NCBI GenBank assembly: GCA_028279365.1
Contig: JANQNX010000011.1
Coordinates: forward strand, 80,118 to 122,859
Length of the DNA stretch: 42,742 nt
Source: Gammaproteobacteria bacterium
Lineage (GTDB): Bacteria; Pseudomonadota; Gammaproteobacteria; Eutrophobiales; Eutrophobiaceae
Direction of reading: 5' to 3'
Positions within the stretch are counted from its first letter, which is position 1; each line of letters opens with the position of its first letter. Positions 34,542 to 42,742 of the stretch are shown piece by piece. The translations under genes and the position numbers were made by a program. The notes beneath the pieces are model-generated. The model was not told where the DNA came from. It ran no database searches and worked only from the letters and a program-made list of their open reading frames with translations.

Positions 34542-35238
34542 TCTTTTTTTACTGAAATTTCAGGGATTTCCCTAAGCTCGTAAGAGCAACATCGGGAATT
34601 ATTCATATAGTGCGTAATTTGTTGTCGTGCTAAAACTCTCTCCAGCTATGTAAGAATCTGGTTTTAGCGCTGGTAAATGCCACGCTATTTGAGACGACTC
34701 AGTTTTTTATTTCAACATTATGTATTTGCTTATAGAGAGCAAACTAACTAAATCGAAAAAATTGAACAGTTTCACATCAGACTGACGAACGCTTATAAAT
34801 TCAGCCGGTCTTATTTCATGGATTGCATAACATGTTTTTATGAATTAATTCAGTGTTAATAGACTAATAAATCATCATACTAACAATTAAAAATACTGTT
34901 TAATCAAAGATTTAAGCTGTTGTGCCGATATAATAATCGAGTAAACTATCTTTGTTGTTAAATCAAGACAAAAATCGAGCATAAATAGTCTTAATAAAAT
35001 ATTAATACGATTTTTTATTCAAAAAAGACATAAAAAAAGCAATGGGATGAGCCATTTAACTTATCGATTAAAAAGAAAAAGCCGAATATGAGCTAATTAT
35101 GCGATGAATCTCTCATTTTGATAGCCATCTGCCAAAAAAACGTAATCGAATTAAATATCGGAACAGTTTTTGCGCTTATCATTATAGAAGATAAAATTTC
35201 GCCATATTGCATGGCATGATGAAACGATAACAAATATT
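34542..35238. other. Long AT-rich leader region before the adhesin gene
   Basis: This 697-base stretch is strongly AT-rich with many stops in all frames and no credible gene. It holds a palindrome CTGAAATTTCAG (34552-34563) right after ccoH, a 10-bp inverted repeat GTGCTAAAAC...GTTTTAGCGC (34627-34636 and 34661-34670, one G-U pair), and a TATAAT at 34929-34934 with no good -35. I recognise no riboswitch or small RNA. Confidence 0.5.
34627..34670. promoter_or_regulatory. Stem-loop downstream of ccoH
   Basis: The arms GTGCTAAAAC and GTTTTAGCGC pair over 10 bases (one G-U) around a 24-base loop that contains a competing CCAG/CTGG pair. There is no T-run, so it is not a standard terminator; it may mark the end of the cco transcript or be an operator. 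Confidence 0.35.
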
Positions 35239-38200
35239 ATGCTTGAATTTATTAAGAGGAAAATCAGTCACTTAAAGCAGAACAGTTCTAAACTGTTCTA
35301 TGAAGGCGCACATGGGAGCACACCGATGCCCAAGTCGAATGTCGCTGATTCACTACAAGCTCTCGAGCCGCGGATCATGCTTGATGCAGCGGCAGTTGCT
35401 ACCGGTGCAGAAGTCGCAACTGAAAATGTCGCGGAACAACAAGCTGAGCAAGCACTCACTCCTGAAAATCTCCAGGCACAGGCTGTTAATCAGGAAAATG
35501 AAGAAAATAATCAAGTCGTTGAAGCCTTGGCCGATCTTGTCCCACCGGCCGATCGCAACGAAATTATTTTTATCGACACAGATGTTGAAGATTACGAGAC
35601 ATTACTTGCCGACATCAGTCCTTCTGTCGAAGTTATCCTACTTGACGAAACACGAGATGGCATCGAGCAGATCGCGGATGTATTGAGTTCGCGCACGGAA
35701 ATCAACGCCATTCATATTATTTCCCATGGTGATGCCGGAAGTCTTGAGCTAGGCAATGGCACACTGACTCAAGATTCAATGAACAACGAGCATGCCGACG
35801 AATTAGCAACAATCAGAAATGCACTCAGCGAAACAGCCGACATTCTTATTTACGGCTGTAATTTTGCCGAGGGCGCAGAAGGAAAACTCGCGGCAGATAC
35901 TTTAGCAGCGTTAACCGGCGCTGATATCGCGGCGTCCGAGGATATCTCGGGTCACGATTCGTTGGGTGGTGACTGGGATTTGGAATACCAGCAAGGCCAG
36001 CTTGAAAACGAAGTGATTATTTCTGAAGCAGCTAAGGAAAATTGGCAAGGCATACTGGGTGAGGTAGTCAATGAAACAGGGCCGCTCGAAAATCAGACTT
36101 ATACCGTTGGAGCAGGTGTAACTCAACTAACAATTACGATCACTGGCGCGGATGGTGGTAATGCTGCAACGACTGGCGGTGAAGGTGCGACGGTCACTGG
36201 CACATTTAATGTTACGGCTGGTGACACCGTTCAATATGTCGTGGGTGAAGTCGGCGGAAACGGCTCCAGTGCCGGTGGCGGTGGTAGTACCGGCGTCTTT
36301 ATTAATGGCACCTTGGTGATGGTTGCCGGCGGTGGTGCTGGTGGCGATAACTCTGGCGGCGCTATAGGTTTGGGTGGTAATGCAGTAACTGCCACAGGAA
36401 CAGCAGATTCAGGTACAGGTGGTAACGCTGGTGCTGGTGGTGACAGCGGATCAGGCGGCGGTGCGACGACATCAGGCACCGATGCTGGTGGTGGTGGTGG
36501 CATAAACGCTCCCGGTGGATCAGGTAATGGTGGTGGTGGTGGTGCAGCCGATTTAACTCCGGGCGATGGTGTCTTTTTCGCGGCGGGTGGTTCTGCAGTG
36601 ACAGGTTTTGGTGCAGGTGGACGAGGTTTTACTGGTGGCGGTGGCGCTGATGCTGGTGATTTTAGTGGCGGCGGCGGTGGCTATTCAGGTGGTGGTGCTG
36701 CAGGTGCTAGTGGTTCTGCTGGTGGTGGTGGTTCCTGGGTTAATACAAGTTTCACCAATTATGTGTCCCATTCATCAACGGCGGGTACAGATGGAGGTGG
36801 TACATTAGCAAATGGGACTATTGTTATCGTTGACAATAATCCGGTTGATGCAGTCGATGATACAGCGACAACCGGTGAAGACGCAGTAACTGCAATTACC
36901 ATCAATGTATTAGCTAACGATACAATCCCGGCCGGTTCAGGAACGGTGACTGTCCCTGGCGGTACCAGTGTGAATGGCGGTACGGTCGTAGTTAACCCTG
37001 ACAATACAATTAGCTACACGCCTGCTGCTGATTTTTCCGGTATGGACAGTATTACCTACACCTACACGGACACTGGAAGTGGTTTTTCTGATACGGCGAC
37101 AGTAACAATCACAGTTATTCCCGATACAGATGAAGATGGTTTTCTGGATAACGTTGATGTTGACGATGATAACGATGGCATTCTTGACGTTGATGAAGGC
37201 TTCACAGGTGCCGGTGAACCCATTAATGCGGATGGTGATCTTGAACGGGCAGCATTGGCTGATACAAGTGGCATTATTAGTTCCGGCAATGGTGATTACG
37301 ATCCGAATGCCAGTTTTACAGTATGGAATACAACGGGTACGGTAGATTGGTCGGAAGGACAATATGTACGTTTTAGTTCCGCCAGTGCACATACAGATGC
37401 GTTAACAGATGGAATAACGATCCGACAATCGAATGTTGACGGTGGTGCCTTTGCAATATTCTCTTTTAATGGTGAACGAATTGAACAAACCACAGCTATT
37501 CAGGCTGGAGTAGAATATACGGCATCATTTGAAATCGGTTTATTGCCTGATTACGGTATTAACGATGGATCGGGTAATGGCACCTTCGCCCCCGATATTG
37601 ATTTCGGCCTGACTTTTTCAGGTACAGGACTGGCCGATATTAATCGTGATCAAACCGATCTCGCTGCCGGTTCAAATGTCAGTACCGATTATCCTGACAT
37701 CGCAACGGTTACTGCAGCGACGTCTTCCTCCAGGATACTCGTTGATCCTCAGTGGGAGCTGGTTGAATTTACCTTTACACCAACCACGAGTGGCACGGTT
37801 ACCTTCTTTGCACAACTAAACGCAAACGGTGTAGTAGTCACGCTGGACAGTTTACGTCTAGTTGGTGGTACTACCGTTGTTCAAAATGAAAACACTGATG
37901 ATGATTCTGTTATCAACTCGCTTGATTTAGATAGTGATAATGATGGCATCTCTGATCTGAGAGAGAGTGGTGCCTCCGATACAATCCTTGCATATGACAC
38001 GAATAATGATGGCAGCATTTCCTTAGCAGAAGGTACAGCAGCGGGTGGAACACTAACTGATGGTATATGGGACTTCTTTGGTGACAATGGTATCAATAAT
38101 GATGGCACTACGCTGGTTGATACAGATAGTGACGGTAGGGAAGACTATATTGATCTTGATAGTGATGGCGATGGTATTGCTGATACTGTCGAAGCAAGAG

Positions 38201-41200
38201 CCACAAGTGGCTACGTGAGTAATGATGGTGATACGTCTGATGATGATGCCGATGGTGATGGTGTTATCGGTTTATTTGATGATGAAACTGGTTTCGGCGG
38301 TGGTAGTGGCACATTTCTGACATTCAATTCGCCGAATGACCACGATGGTGATGGTATATTTGATTATCTAGATACTGATTCAGACGATGATGGGATACTG
38401 GATGTAAATGAATCTGGTCTGACGCTTGTCGGCTTTGATGCCAATAATGATGGTATTGATGATGGCACTGGGGCAACTCAAACTGATCCGGACGGTGATG
38501 TTAATAATCCGGCAACTGATCTGAGTAATACGGATGATGGCGGTTTGGGTGACGTCGATTTCAGAGATGATGATGTCATCGACCTCAGTAATGATGCAAA
38601 CACCGTCAATGAAGATGATGCAACAAACATTAGTGGTGACGTTAGATTAGGCGATGCATTTGGTGGTGTTGCCGATGCCATCAATAATGTTGAAGTCACT
38701 GCGGCGACGGCATATACGCTTCAGGCCGGTACGCCTGTTGGTGGTGGCGCAACGCAATTAGTCGGCACCTACGGCACGCTTACTCTTCAACCAGATGGCA
38801 CTTACACCTACGACCTTAATGAAGGTGCAACAGCAACCCAGGCGATTGCTGCAGGTGAGAGTCAAACCGATGTCTTTACTTATGTCGTCACTGATGATGA
38901 TGGTGATACTGCAACAGCAACACTGACTATTACTGTTACGGGTTCAAATGACGATCCTGTTGTCAGTTCACCGATCACGGTACCTTCCGTCAATGAAGAT
39001 GCCTCAACATTTTCAGTCGACCTGTTACAAAATGCGTCCGATGTCGATGCGTCTGATGTATTAACTGTATCGGGTGTCAGCATTGCCGCTACCGGTGATA
39101 GTACCGATTCAGGTGGCGTGGTACTAAACGGTACCGATGTCGATGTAGATCCAAATTATTATAACTTCCTGGCTGCTGGTGAAAGCGTCACGGTAACGGT
39201 GACTTATAACGTTGATGATGGCAACGGTGGTATCGTGCCTACAACAGCAACAATTACTATCACAGGTGTCAATGATGCGCCAATTGTAGACCTCAATGGC
39301 GGTGGTGCTGGTGTTGATTATGCAGATACCTTTGAAGAGGGAGATACTCCTGTATCAATTGCAGATGCCGCTAATACAGTCACTGATGTTGATGATTCAT
39401 CATTAACGCAAATCGATATTACTGTTGGCGGTATTGTTGATGGCGCCAATGAAGAACTCACCATAGGCACACAAACCTTTGCATTGAATGCTGACTTTAC
39501 CGGTACCACCACAGTCAGCGGCATTCTTTATGACATTAGTTATGTTGGCGGCGTCATTACGGTTGATCGAAACGATTCAACTGAAATGCTACTGACCGAT
39601 GCACAGAATATATTAGCTGCAACAACTTATGAAAATATAACAACCGGTGTTACTGCTGGAGACCGTACCTTTGCCGTAACAGTTAACGATGGTGATGTTG
39701 ATAGCGCTATAGCAACCACTACCATAACAGTAGGCACACTTGAAATCACAACGACGCCAGATACGAACACAACCAATGAAGCCACAGCAATCAGCGTGGG
39801 AGCACCAGGCGTGTTGTCGAATGATACTGATTTAAACCCGGGTACTATCGTTGCAGGTGCTTCATTGAATTTTGATGGTGATCCCGTTGAGGTCAATACG
39901 GGCACTGGTCAGTGGGATGACATTACTGGAAGTACTCAAGAATGGTGGTTTAACGGTACATCGGGTTCCGGCGCAACGTTTAATGCTGCACCAACCACTG
40001 ACCTACCAGGTATACAAGGTGCGTTTACCTTAACGGGTAGCGGCAATAGTGGATTTAATTTTGACGATGATGGCACTGGTACTGATTCTTTTTCTGTTTT
40101 TGAAGAACAAAGAGATGCCACATTTGAAATCTGGTTTAGACCGTCGGACTTAACGGGTACCGAAGTCATTTTCGAAACTGGAGGGTCAGGAGCAGATGGC
40201 CTTGCGATCTATATGGTCGATAATATTCTGCATTTTGCCGTTCAGGATAACAGTGAAGATACGGTTGATTTGACATTTGATTTATCAACGATCGATACGT
40301 CAGAGTTTGTACAGGTCGTTGGTGTGTTTAACGAGGGAACAGGAAATGGAAATGATACTGTCGAACTCTATGTAAATAATTCACTTGCAGATAGTGCAAC
40401 TAATGTCGATATACGCGATTGGTCGAGCAATAATGATGCTGGTTTAGGTAAATTCACAGGCAGTTCAATAATACAGGATGTGGAAGGAATAGGTTCAGGG
40501 TCAGTCAGTGACTTTGCTGGTGAGATAGCGATATTTCGATTTTACGACCAGAATGCTTTTTCAGCAGCCGATGTACAACAGAATTATCTAGCCGTTGCTG
40601 GCTTAACAGTTACAGAAATCAATGGTTCATCAGCTGATATAGGTACACAAATCACATTAGCATCAGGGGCATTAGTAACATTAAATGCAGATGGTAGTTA
40701 CGACTATGATCCAAACGGCGCATTTGATTCTTTAACTTCAGCAGATGCAACTACGGATACATTTACCTATACCGTTGAAGACAGTGATGGCAACACCAAA
40801 ACTGAAACCGTCACGATCACGATCACAGGCCTTGATCGATTAGATGCAACAGACAATACATATGATGGTTTAACTGATAATAACGTCACAGGTAACCTGA
40901 TAACAGACGATACCGGTGCCGGTGTCGATAACGATCCGGACAGTACTGCAATAACAGTTGACCCCACCCTGGTCTCTGATCCTGCTAACGGTTCAGTAAC
41001 AGTTAATGCTGACGGTACATTTACTTATATACCTAATGTCGGTTTTACCGGTACAGATACATTTACCTATAGAGCCAGCACGCCAACAGCACTTAGCGGT
41101 TTAAATTATGAATATTTCGACACATCGCCAACAGGTGATACCGTTGACAACATTCCGTTAACAGGTGCAACAGCAACAGGAGTCGCTACTGATTTCGATG

Positions 41201-42742
41201 TGGCGGGACTGGATGCATCGTTAGGTGGTGATGGAGAAACCTACAGTGTCCGCTATACCGGTTATCTCAATATCACAACCGGCGGTTCTTATGACTTCCG
41301 TCTTGATTCCGATGATGGTGCCAAGATTTATATTAATGGCGTATTAGTTACCGATCATGATGGACTAAATGGAGCTGGCTCCTCTGTTACAGGTAGCATC
41401 AATTTAACCAGCGGCTTACATCGAATTGTTATCGAACATTTTGAATTTACTGGTGGTGATAGTTTGTCTGTCGAATATAGCGGTGCGGATACTACAGGTT
41501 TTGAAAGTCTTTCTGGTTCTAGCGAACTCTTTCAAGGCGATGAAGATACCGCGACTGTTACCATTAATATCGATGATATTGACGCGGTTGATGATTCCTA
41601 TGTCACTGATGAAGATACTGCGATCAATATACCGGCGGGCACTGGCGTATTAAACAATGATGGACAGGTTACATCACCTCCAACGCCACTACTTGATTAC
41701 AACGCTTCGGTTGATACAAACCTGGCTGATGGTATTAATGATCAGGGAACATCAGGAGTAGATGCCTCAACCTTATCAGGCATTACAGTTAATAATAGTC
41801 CAAACACTGTCTACGATGGCATTACCTCTTCATATCAATTTGACGGCACAGGTGGCGCAACATTAGATCAAGACTTATTAACCAGTCAGGGTCTTGATCA
41901 AGCCGATGCTTCATTTGAAATATGGTTTAAAGCGAATGCCGATAGCGATCGCGATGTATTATTTGAATCAGGTGATCAGTTCGGCGGGTTTAATATTGTT
42001 TACGATAGCGCCAATAATGTACTTGAATTCTATCTCGATGATGATAGCCCAAGCGATACGGCACTACTGACTTATGACTTAGATACATTCGGTACCGGTG
42101 GTCTAGATCCTACAACTGAGTTTGTTCAATTGTTATGGTCCAGCAATATTAATGGTTCGCAAGATATTTATATCAACGGCACATTAATTACCCCGATGAC
42201 GACTGGTACACCAACCACAATTGGTGATCGTGAAGAAGCAGAGAATGGCGCAGGTACAGGTTTAGGCCAGGCAGTTGACGGTGATGGTGATGGCGGTGCA
42301 ATGGCCGACCCAAATACGGCCACCAACTTTGAAGGCGAAATAGCCATATTACGAGTCTATGACTCAGCGATCTCTGCCGCCGATGCAGCTGATGCGTTTA
42401 CCTCTGTTGCGGGTTTAGTCGTGACAGAAATCAACGGCAATTCTGCAAACATCGGTTCACAAGTTACCTTGCCATCAGGTGCACTTGTCACTCTCAACGA
42501 AGACGGCAGCTTTGACTACGATCCAAATGGACAATTTGAAAACTTGGCAGTAGGTGAGTCAACGACAGATACTTTCACTTACACAATCGATGATCGCCTC
42601 GGTAATACAGATACGGCAACCGTCACAATTTCCATTGACGGTGTAAACGATGCGCCGACCTTCACCAGCTTTGACAGTAATGGCGCGGTCACTGAGGACG
42701 CGACCAGCCCGAACTTAACCGACAGCGGCAGCTTGAGCTTTA
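35239..42742 (+). CDS. Giant LEPR/DUF4347 multidomain adhesin, 3' end beyond window
   Basis: The frame is open for 2,501 codons to the window end. Order from residue 1: LEPR segment LEPRIMLDAAA (about 43); DUF4347 (about 108-270, with IHIISHG and LIYGCNFAEGAEG); glycine-rich domain (about 285-525); cadherin/Ig-like repeat (about 535-625); calcium-type DxDxDG repeats (about 626-655 and 890-1100); VCBS/cadherin repeats; LamG-like domains (from about 1626 and 2223); a PA14-like domain (about 1954-2090); and another VCBS start. This fits very large surface adhesins exported by type I secretion. The start is uncertain: ATG 35239 has no ribosome site, while ATG 35326 has GGGAG 7 bases upstream. Confidence 0.87.
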   Translation, partial: MLEFIKRKISHLKQNSSKLFYEGAHGSTPMPKSNVADSLQALEPRIMLDAAAVATGAEVATENVAEQQAEQALTPENLQAQAVNQENEENNQVVEALADLVPPADRNEIIFIDTDVEDYETLLADISPSVEVILLDETRDGIEQIADVLSSRTEINAIHIISHGDAGSLELGNGTLTQDSMNNEHADELATIRNALSETADILIYGCNFAEGAEGKLAADTLAALTGADIAASEDISGHDSLGGDWDLEYQQGQLENEVIISEAAKENWQGILGEVVNETGPLENQTYTVGAGVTQLTITITGADGGNAATTGGEGATVTGTFNVTAGDTVQYVVGEVGGNGSSAGGGGSTGVFINGTLVMVAGGGAGGDNSGGAIGLGGNAVTATGTADSGTGGNAGAGGDSGSGGGATTSGTDAGGGGGINAPGGSGNGGGGGAADLTPGDGVFFAAGGSAVTGFGAGGRGFTGGGGADAGDFSGGGGGYSGGGAAGASGSAGGGGSWVNTSFTNYVSHSSTAGTDGGGTLANGTIVIVDNNPVDAVDDTATTGEDAVTAITINVLANDTIPAGSGTVTVPGGTSVNGGTVVVNPDNTISYTPAADFSGMDSITYTYTDTGSGFSDTATVTITVIPDTDEDGFLDNVDVDDDNDGILDVDEGFTGAGEPINADGDLERAALADTSGIISSGNGDYDPNASFTVWNTTGTVDWSEGQYVRFSSASAHTDALTDGITIRQSNVDGGAFAIFSFNGERIEQTTAIQAGVEYTASFEIGLLPDYGINDGSGNGTFAPDIDFGLTFSGTGLADINRDQTDLAAGSNVSTDYPDIATVTAATSSSRILVDPQWELVEFTFTPTTSGTVTFFAQLNANGVVVTLDSLRLVGGTTVVQNENTDDDSVINSLDLDSDNDGISDLRESGASDTILAYDTNNDGSISLAEGTAAGGTLTDGIWDFFGDNGINNDGTTLVDTDSDGREDYIDLDSDGDGIADTVEARATSGYVSNDGDTSDDDADGDGVIGLFDDETGFGGGSGTFLTFNSPNDHDGDGIFDYLDTDSDDDGILDVNESGLTLVGFDANNDGIDDGTGATQTDPDGDVNNPATDLSNTDDGGLGDVDFRDDDVIDLSNDANTVNEDDATNISGDVRLGDAFGGVADAINNVEVTAATAYTLQAGTPVGGGATQLVGTYGTLTLQPDGTYTYDLNEGATATQAIAAGESQTDVFTYVVTDDDGDTATATLTITVTGSNDDPVVSSPITVPSVNEDASTFSVDLLQNASDVDASDVLTVSGVSIAATGDSTDSGGVVLNGTDVDVDPNYYNFLAAGESVTVTVTYNVDDGNGGIVPTTATITITGVNDAPIVDLNGGGAGVDYADTFEEGDTPVSIADAANTVTDVDDSSLTQIDITVGGIVDGANEELTIGTQTFALNADFTGTTTVSGILYDISYVGGVITVDRNDSTEMLLTDAQNILAATTYENITTGVTAGDRTFAVTVNDGDVDSAIATTTITVGTLEITTTPDTNTTNEATAISVGAPGVLSNDTDLNPGTIVAGASLNFDGDPVEVNTGTGQWDDITGSTQEWWFNGTSGSGATFNAAPTTDLPGIQGAFTLTGSGNSGFNFDDDGTGTDSFSVFEEQRDATFEIWFRPSDLTGTEVIFETGGSGADGLAIYMVDNILHFAVQDNSEDTVDLTFDLSTIDTSEFVQVVGVFNEGTGNGNDTVELYVNNSLADSATNVDIRDWSSNNDAGLGKFTGSSIIQDVEGIGSGSVSDFAGEIAIFRFYDQNAFSAADVQQNYLAVAGLTVTEINGSSADIGTQITLASGALVTLNADGSYDYDPNGAFDSLTSADATTDTFTYTVEDSDGNTKTETVTITITGLDRLDATDNTYDGLTDNNVTGNLITDDTGAGVDNDPDSTAITVDPTLVSDPANGSVTVNADGTFTYIPNVGFTGTDTFTYRASTPTALSGLNYEYFDTSPTGDTVDNIPLTGATATGVATDFDVAGLDASLGGDGETYSVRYTGYLNITTGGSYDFRLDSDDGAKIYINGVLVTDHDGLNGAGSSVTGSINLTSGLHRIVIEHFEFTGGDSLSVEYSGADTTGFESLSGSSELFQGDEDTATVTINIDDIDAVDDSYVTDEDTAINIPAGTGVLNNDGQVTSPPTPLLDYNASVDTNLADGINDQGTSGVDASTLSGITVNNSPNTVYDGITSSYQFDGTGGATLDQDLLTSQGLDQADASFEIWFKANADSDRDVLFESGDQFGGFNIVYDSANNVLEFYLDDDSPSDTALLTYDLDTFGTGGLDPTTEFVQLLWSSNINGSQDIYINGTLITPMTTGTPTTIGDREEAENGAGTGLGQAVDGDGDGGAMADPNTATNFEGEIAILRVYDSAISAADAADAFTSVAGLVVTEINGNSANIGSQVTLPSGALVTLNEDGSFDYDPNGQFENLAVGESTTDTFTYTIDDRLGNTDTATVTISIDGVNDAPTFTSFDSNGAVTEDATSPNLTDSGSLSF
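35279..35299. promoter_or_regulatory. Perfect 9-bp palindrome at the adhesin start
   Basis: AGAACAGTT and AACTGTTCT flank CTA. If translation starts at 35326 it lies in the 5' leader just before the ribosome site and could be an operator or RNA hairpin; if at 35239 it is inside the coding region. Confidence 0.5.
40114..40830 (+). repeat. Adhesin composite module 1 (LamG-like + VCBS-like)
   Basis: The module opens with DATFEIWFRPSD, continues with FAGEIAIFRFYD, then VTEINGSSADIGTQI and DGSYDYDPNGAFDSL, and ends at TVTITITG. The same order recurs 1,791 bases downstream, in frame. Confidence 0.75.
41905..42645 (+). repeat. Adhesin composite module 2 (LamG-like + VCBS-like)
   Basis: This copy opens with DASFEIWFKANAD, continues with FEGEIAILRVYD, VTEINGNSANIGSQV and DGSFDYDPNGQFENL, and ends at TVTISIDG. 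It is alike in protein but clearly diverged in DNA, so the duplication is old. Confidence 0.75.

Noticed and set aside
34542..35238. A riboswitch (for example c-di-GMP) ahead of the adhesin
   Set aside because: No recognisable conserved core was found by eye; only simple inverted repeats are present.
35300..35686. A 128-codon plus-strand frame at the beginning of the adhesin
   Set aside because: It overlaps the LEPR/DUF4347 coding frame, and its product (rich in Ser, Lys, Arg) has no family features.
36231..41653. Many open frames of 60-150 codons on the minus strand and in other plus frames inside the adhesin
   Set aside because: They arise from the GC-biased, repetitive Gly/Asp/Thr codons of the 2,501-codon main frame; their products are low-complexity (Pro/Ser/Val) and lack starts with ribosome sites.

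Overview
The window looks like a stretch of a moderately AT-rich (roughly 40-45 % G+C by eye) gammaproteobacterial chromosome, probably from an aquatic respiratory organism that may be methylotrophic. Pointers are an FNR/Anr regulator next to a complete cbb3 oxidase locus, companion genes of PQQ-dependent (quinoprotein) alcohol oxidation, an OmpW porin, a VPLPA-CTERM exported protein and a giant LEPR/DUF4347 adhesin. The genus cannot be fixed from the sequence. No insertion sequence, phage or CRISPR array was seen.

Layout. (1) 1-5.1 kb: a translationally coupled trio (MxaD-like SRPBCC protein, YVTN beta-propeller, SoxYZ-like carrier), the C-terminal stump of a lost sensor kinase, an orphan NarL-type response regulator, and an opposing operon of DUF4242 protein, quinoprotein-relay metallohydrolase and TetR regulator. 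That operon has a strong promoter whose 17-bp spacer contains a perfect operator palindrome. The dehydrogenase itself must lie to the left of the window. (2) 5.3-11.1 kb: a Ser/Thr kinase fused to a cyclic-nucleotide-binding domain, then a tripartite ABC efflux operon (ATPase, double-FtsX permease, HlyD adaptor) with a perfect FNR box upstream. (3) 11.4-16.5 kb: peptidase E, a membrane diguanylate cyclase, a small unknown protein, and a pair made of an alpha/beta-hydrolase without its usual catalytic residues and a BciA-like 8-vinyl-reductase homologue. (4) 16.6-18.2 kb: tRNA-Arg(TCG) flanked by broken copies of its own 5' and 3' ends and by hairpin-rich repeats, then a VPLPA-CTERM protein. 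(5) 18.3-23 kb: an ammonium-transporter/chemoreceptor fusion, a small helical protein, and a double-CNB, rhodanese and coiled-coil protein. (6) 23-34.5 kb: arsC, fnr, a SafE-like membrane protein, ccoS and ccoI, an FNR box, a DUF6455 protein, ompW, ccoNOQP, a small membrane protein, ccoG and ccoH. (7) 34.5-42.7 kb: a 0.7-kb AT-rich leader and the first 2,501 codons of a giant multidomain adhesin that runs off the end.

How the parts fit. FNR probably controls the oxidase region through the box at 27864, and perhaps the efflux operon through the box at 11207. ccoI, ccoS, ccoG, ccoH and the SafE-like protein would assemble and supply copper to CcoNOQP. Sensing is a recurring theme: a kinase-CNB fusion, a CNB-rhodanese protein, an Amt-MCP fusion and a GGDEF enzyme suggest several second-messenger or chemosensory inputs. 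The most unusual items are the Amt-MCP fusion, the CNB-rhodanese coiled-coil protein, the tRNA-fragment/hairpin locus, the CX2CX5C membrane protein of the cco region, and the His/Cys dyad in the adhesin's N-terminal domain.
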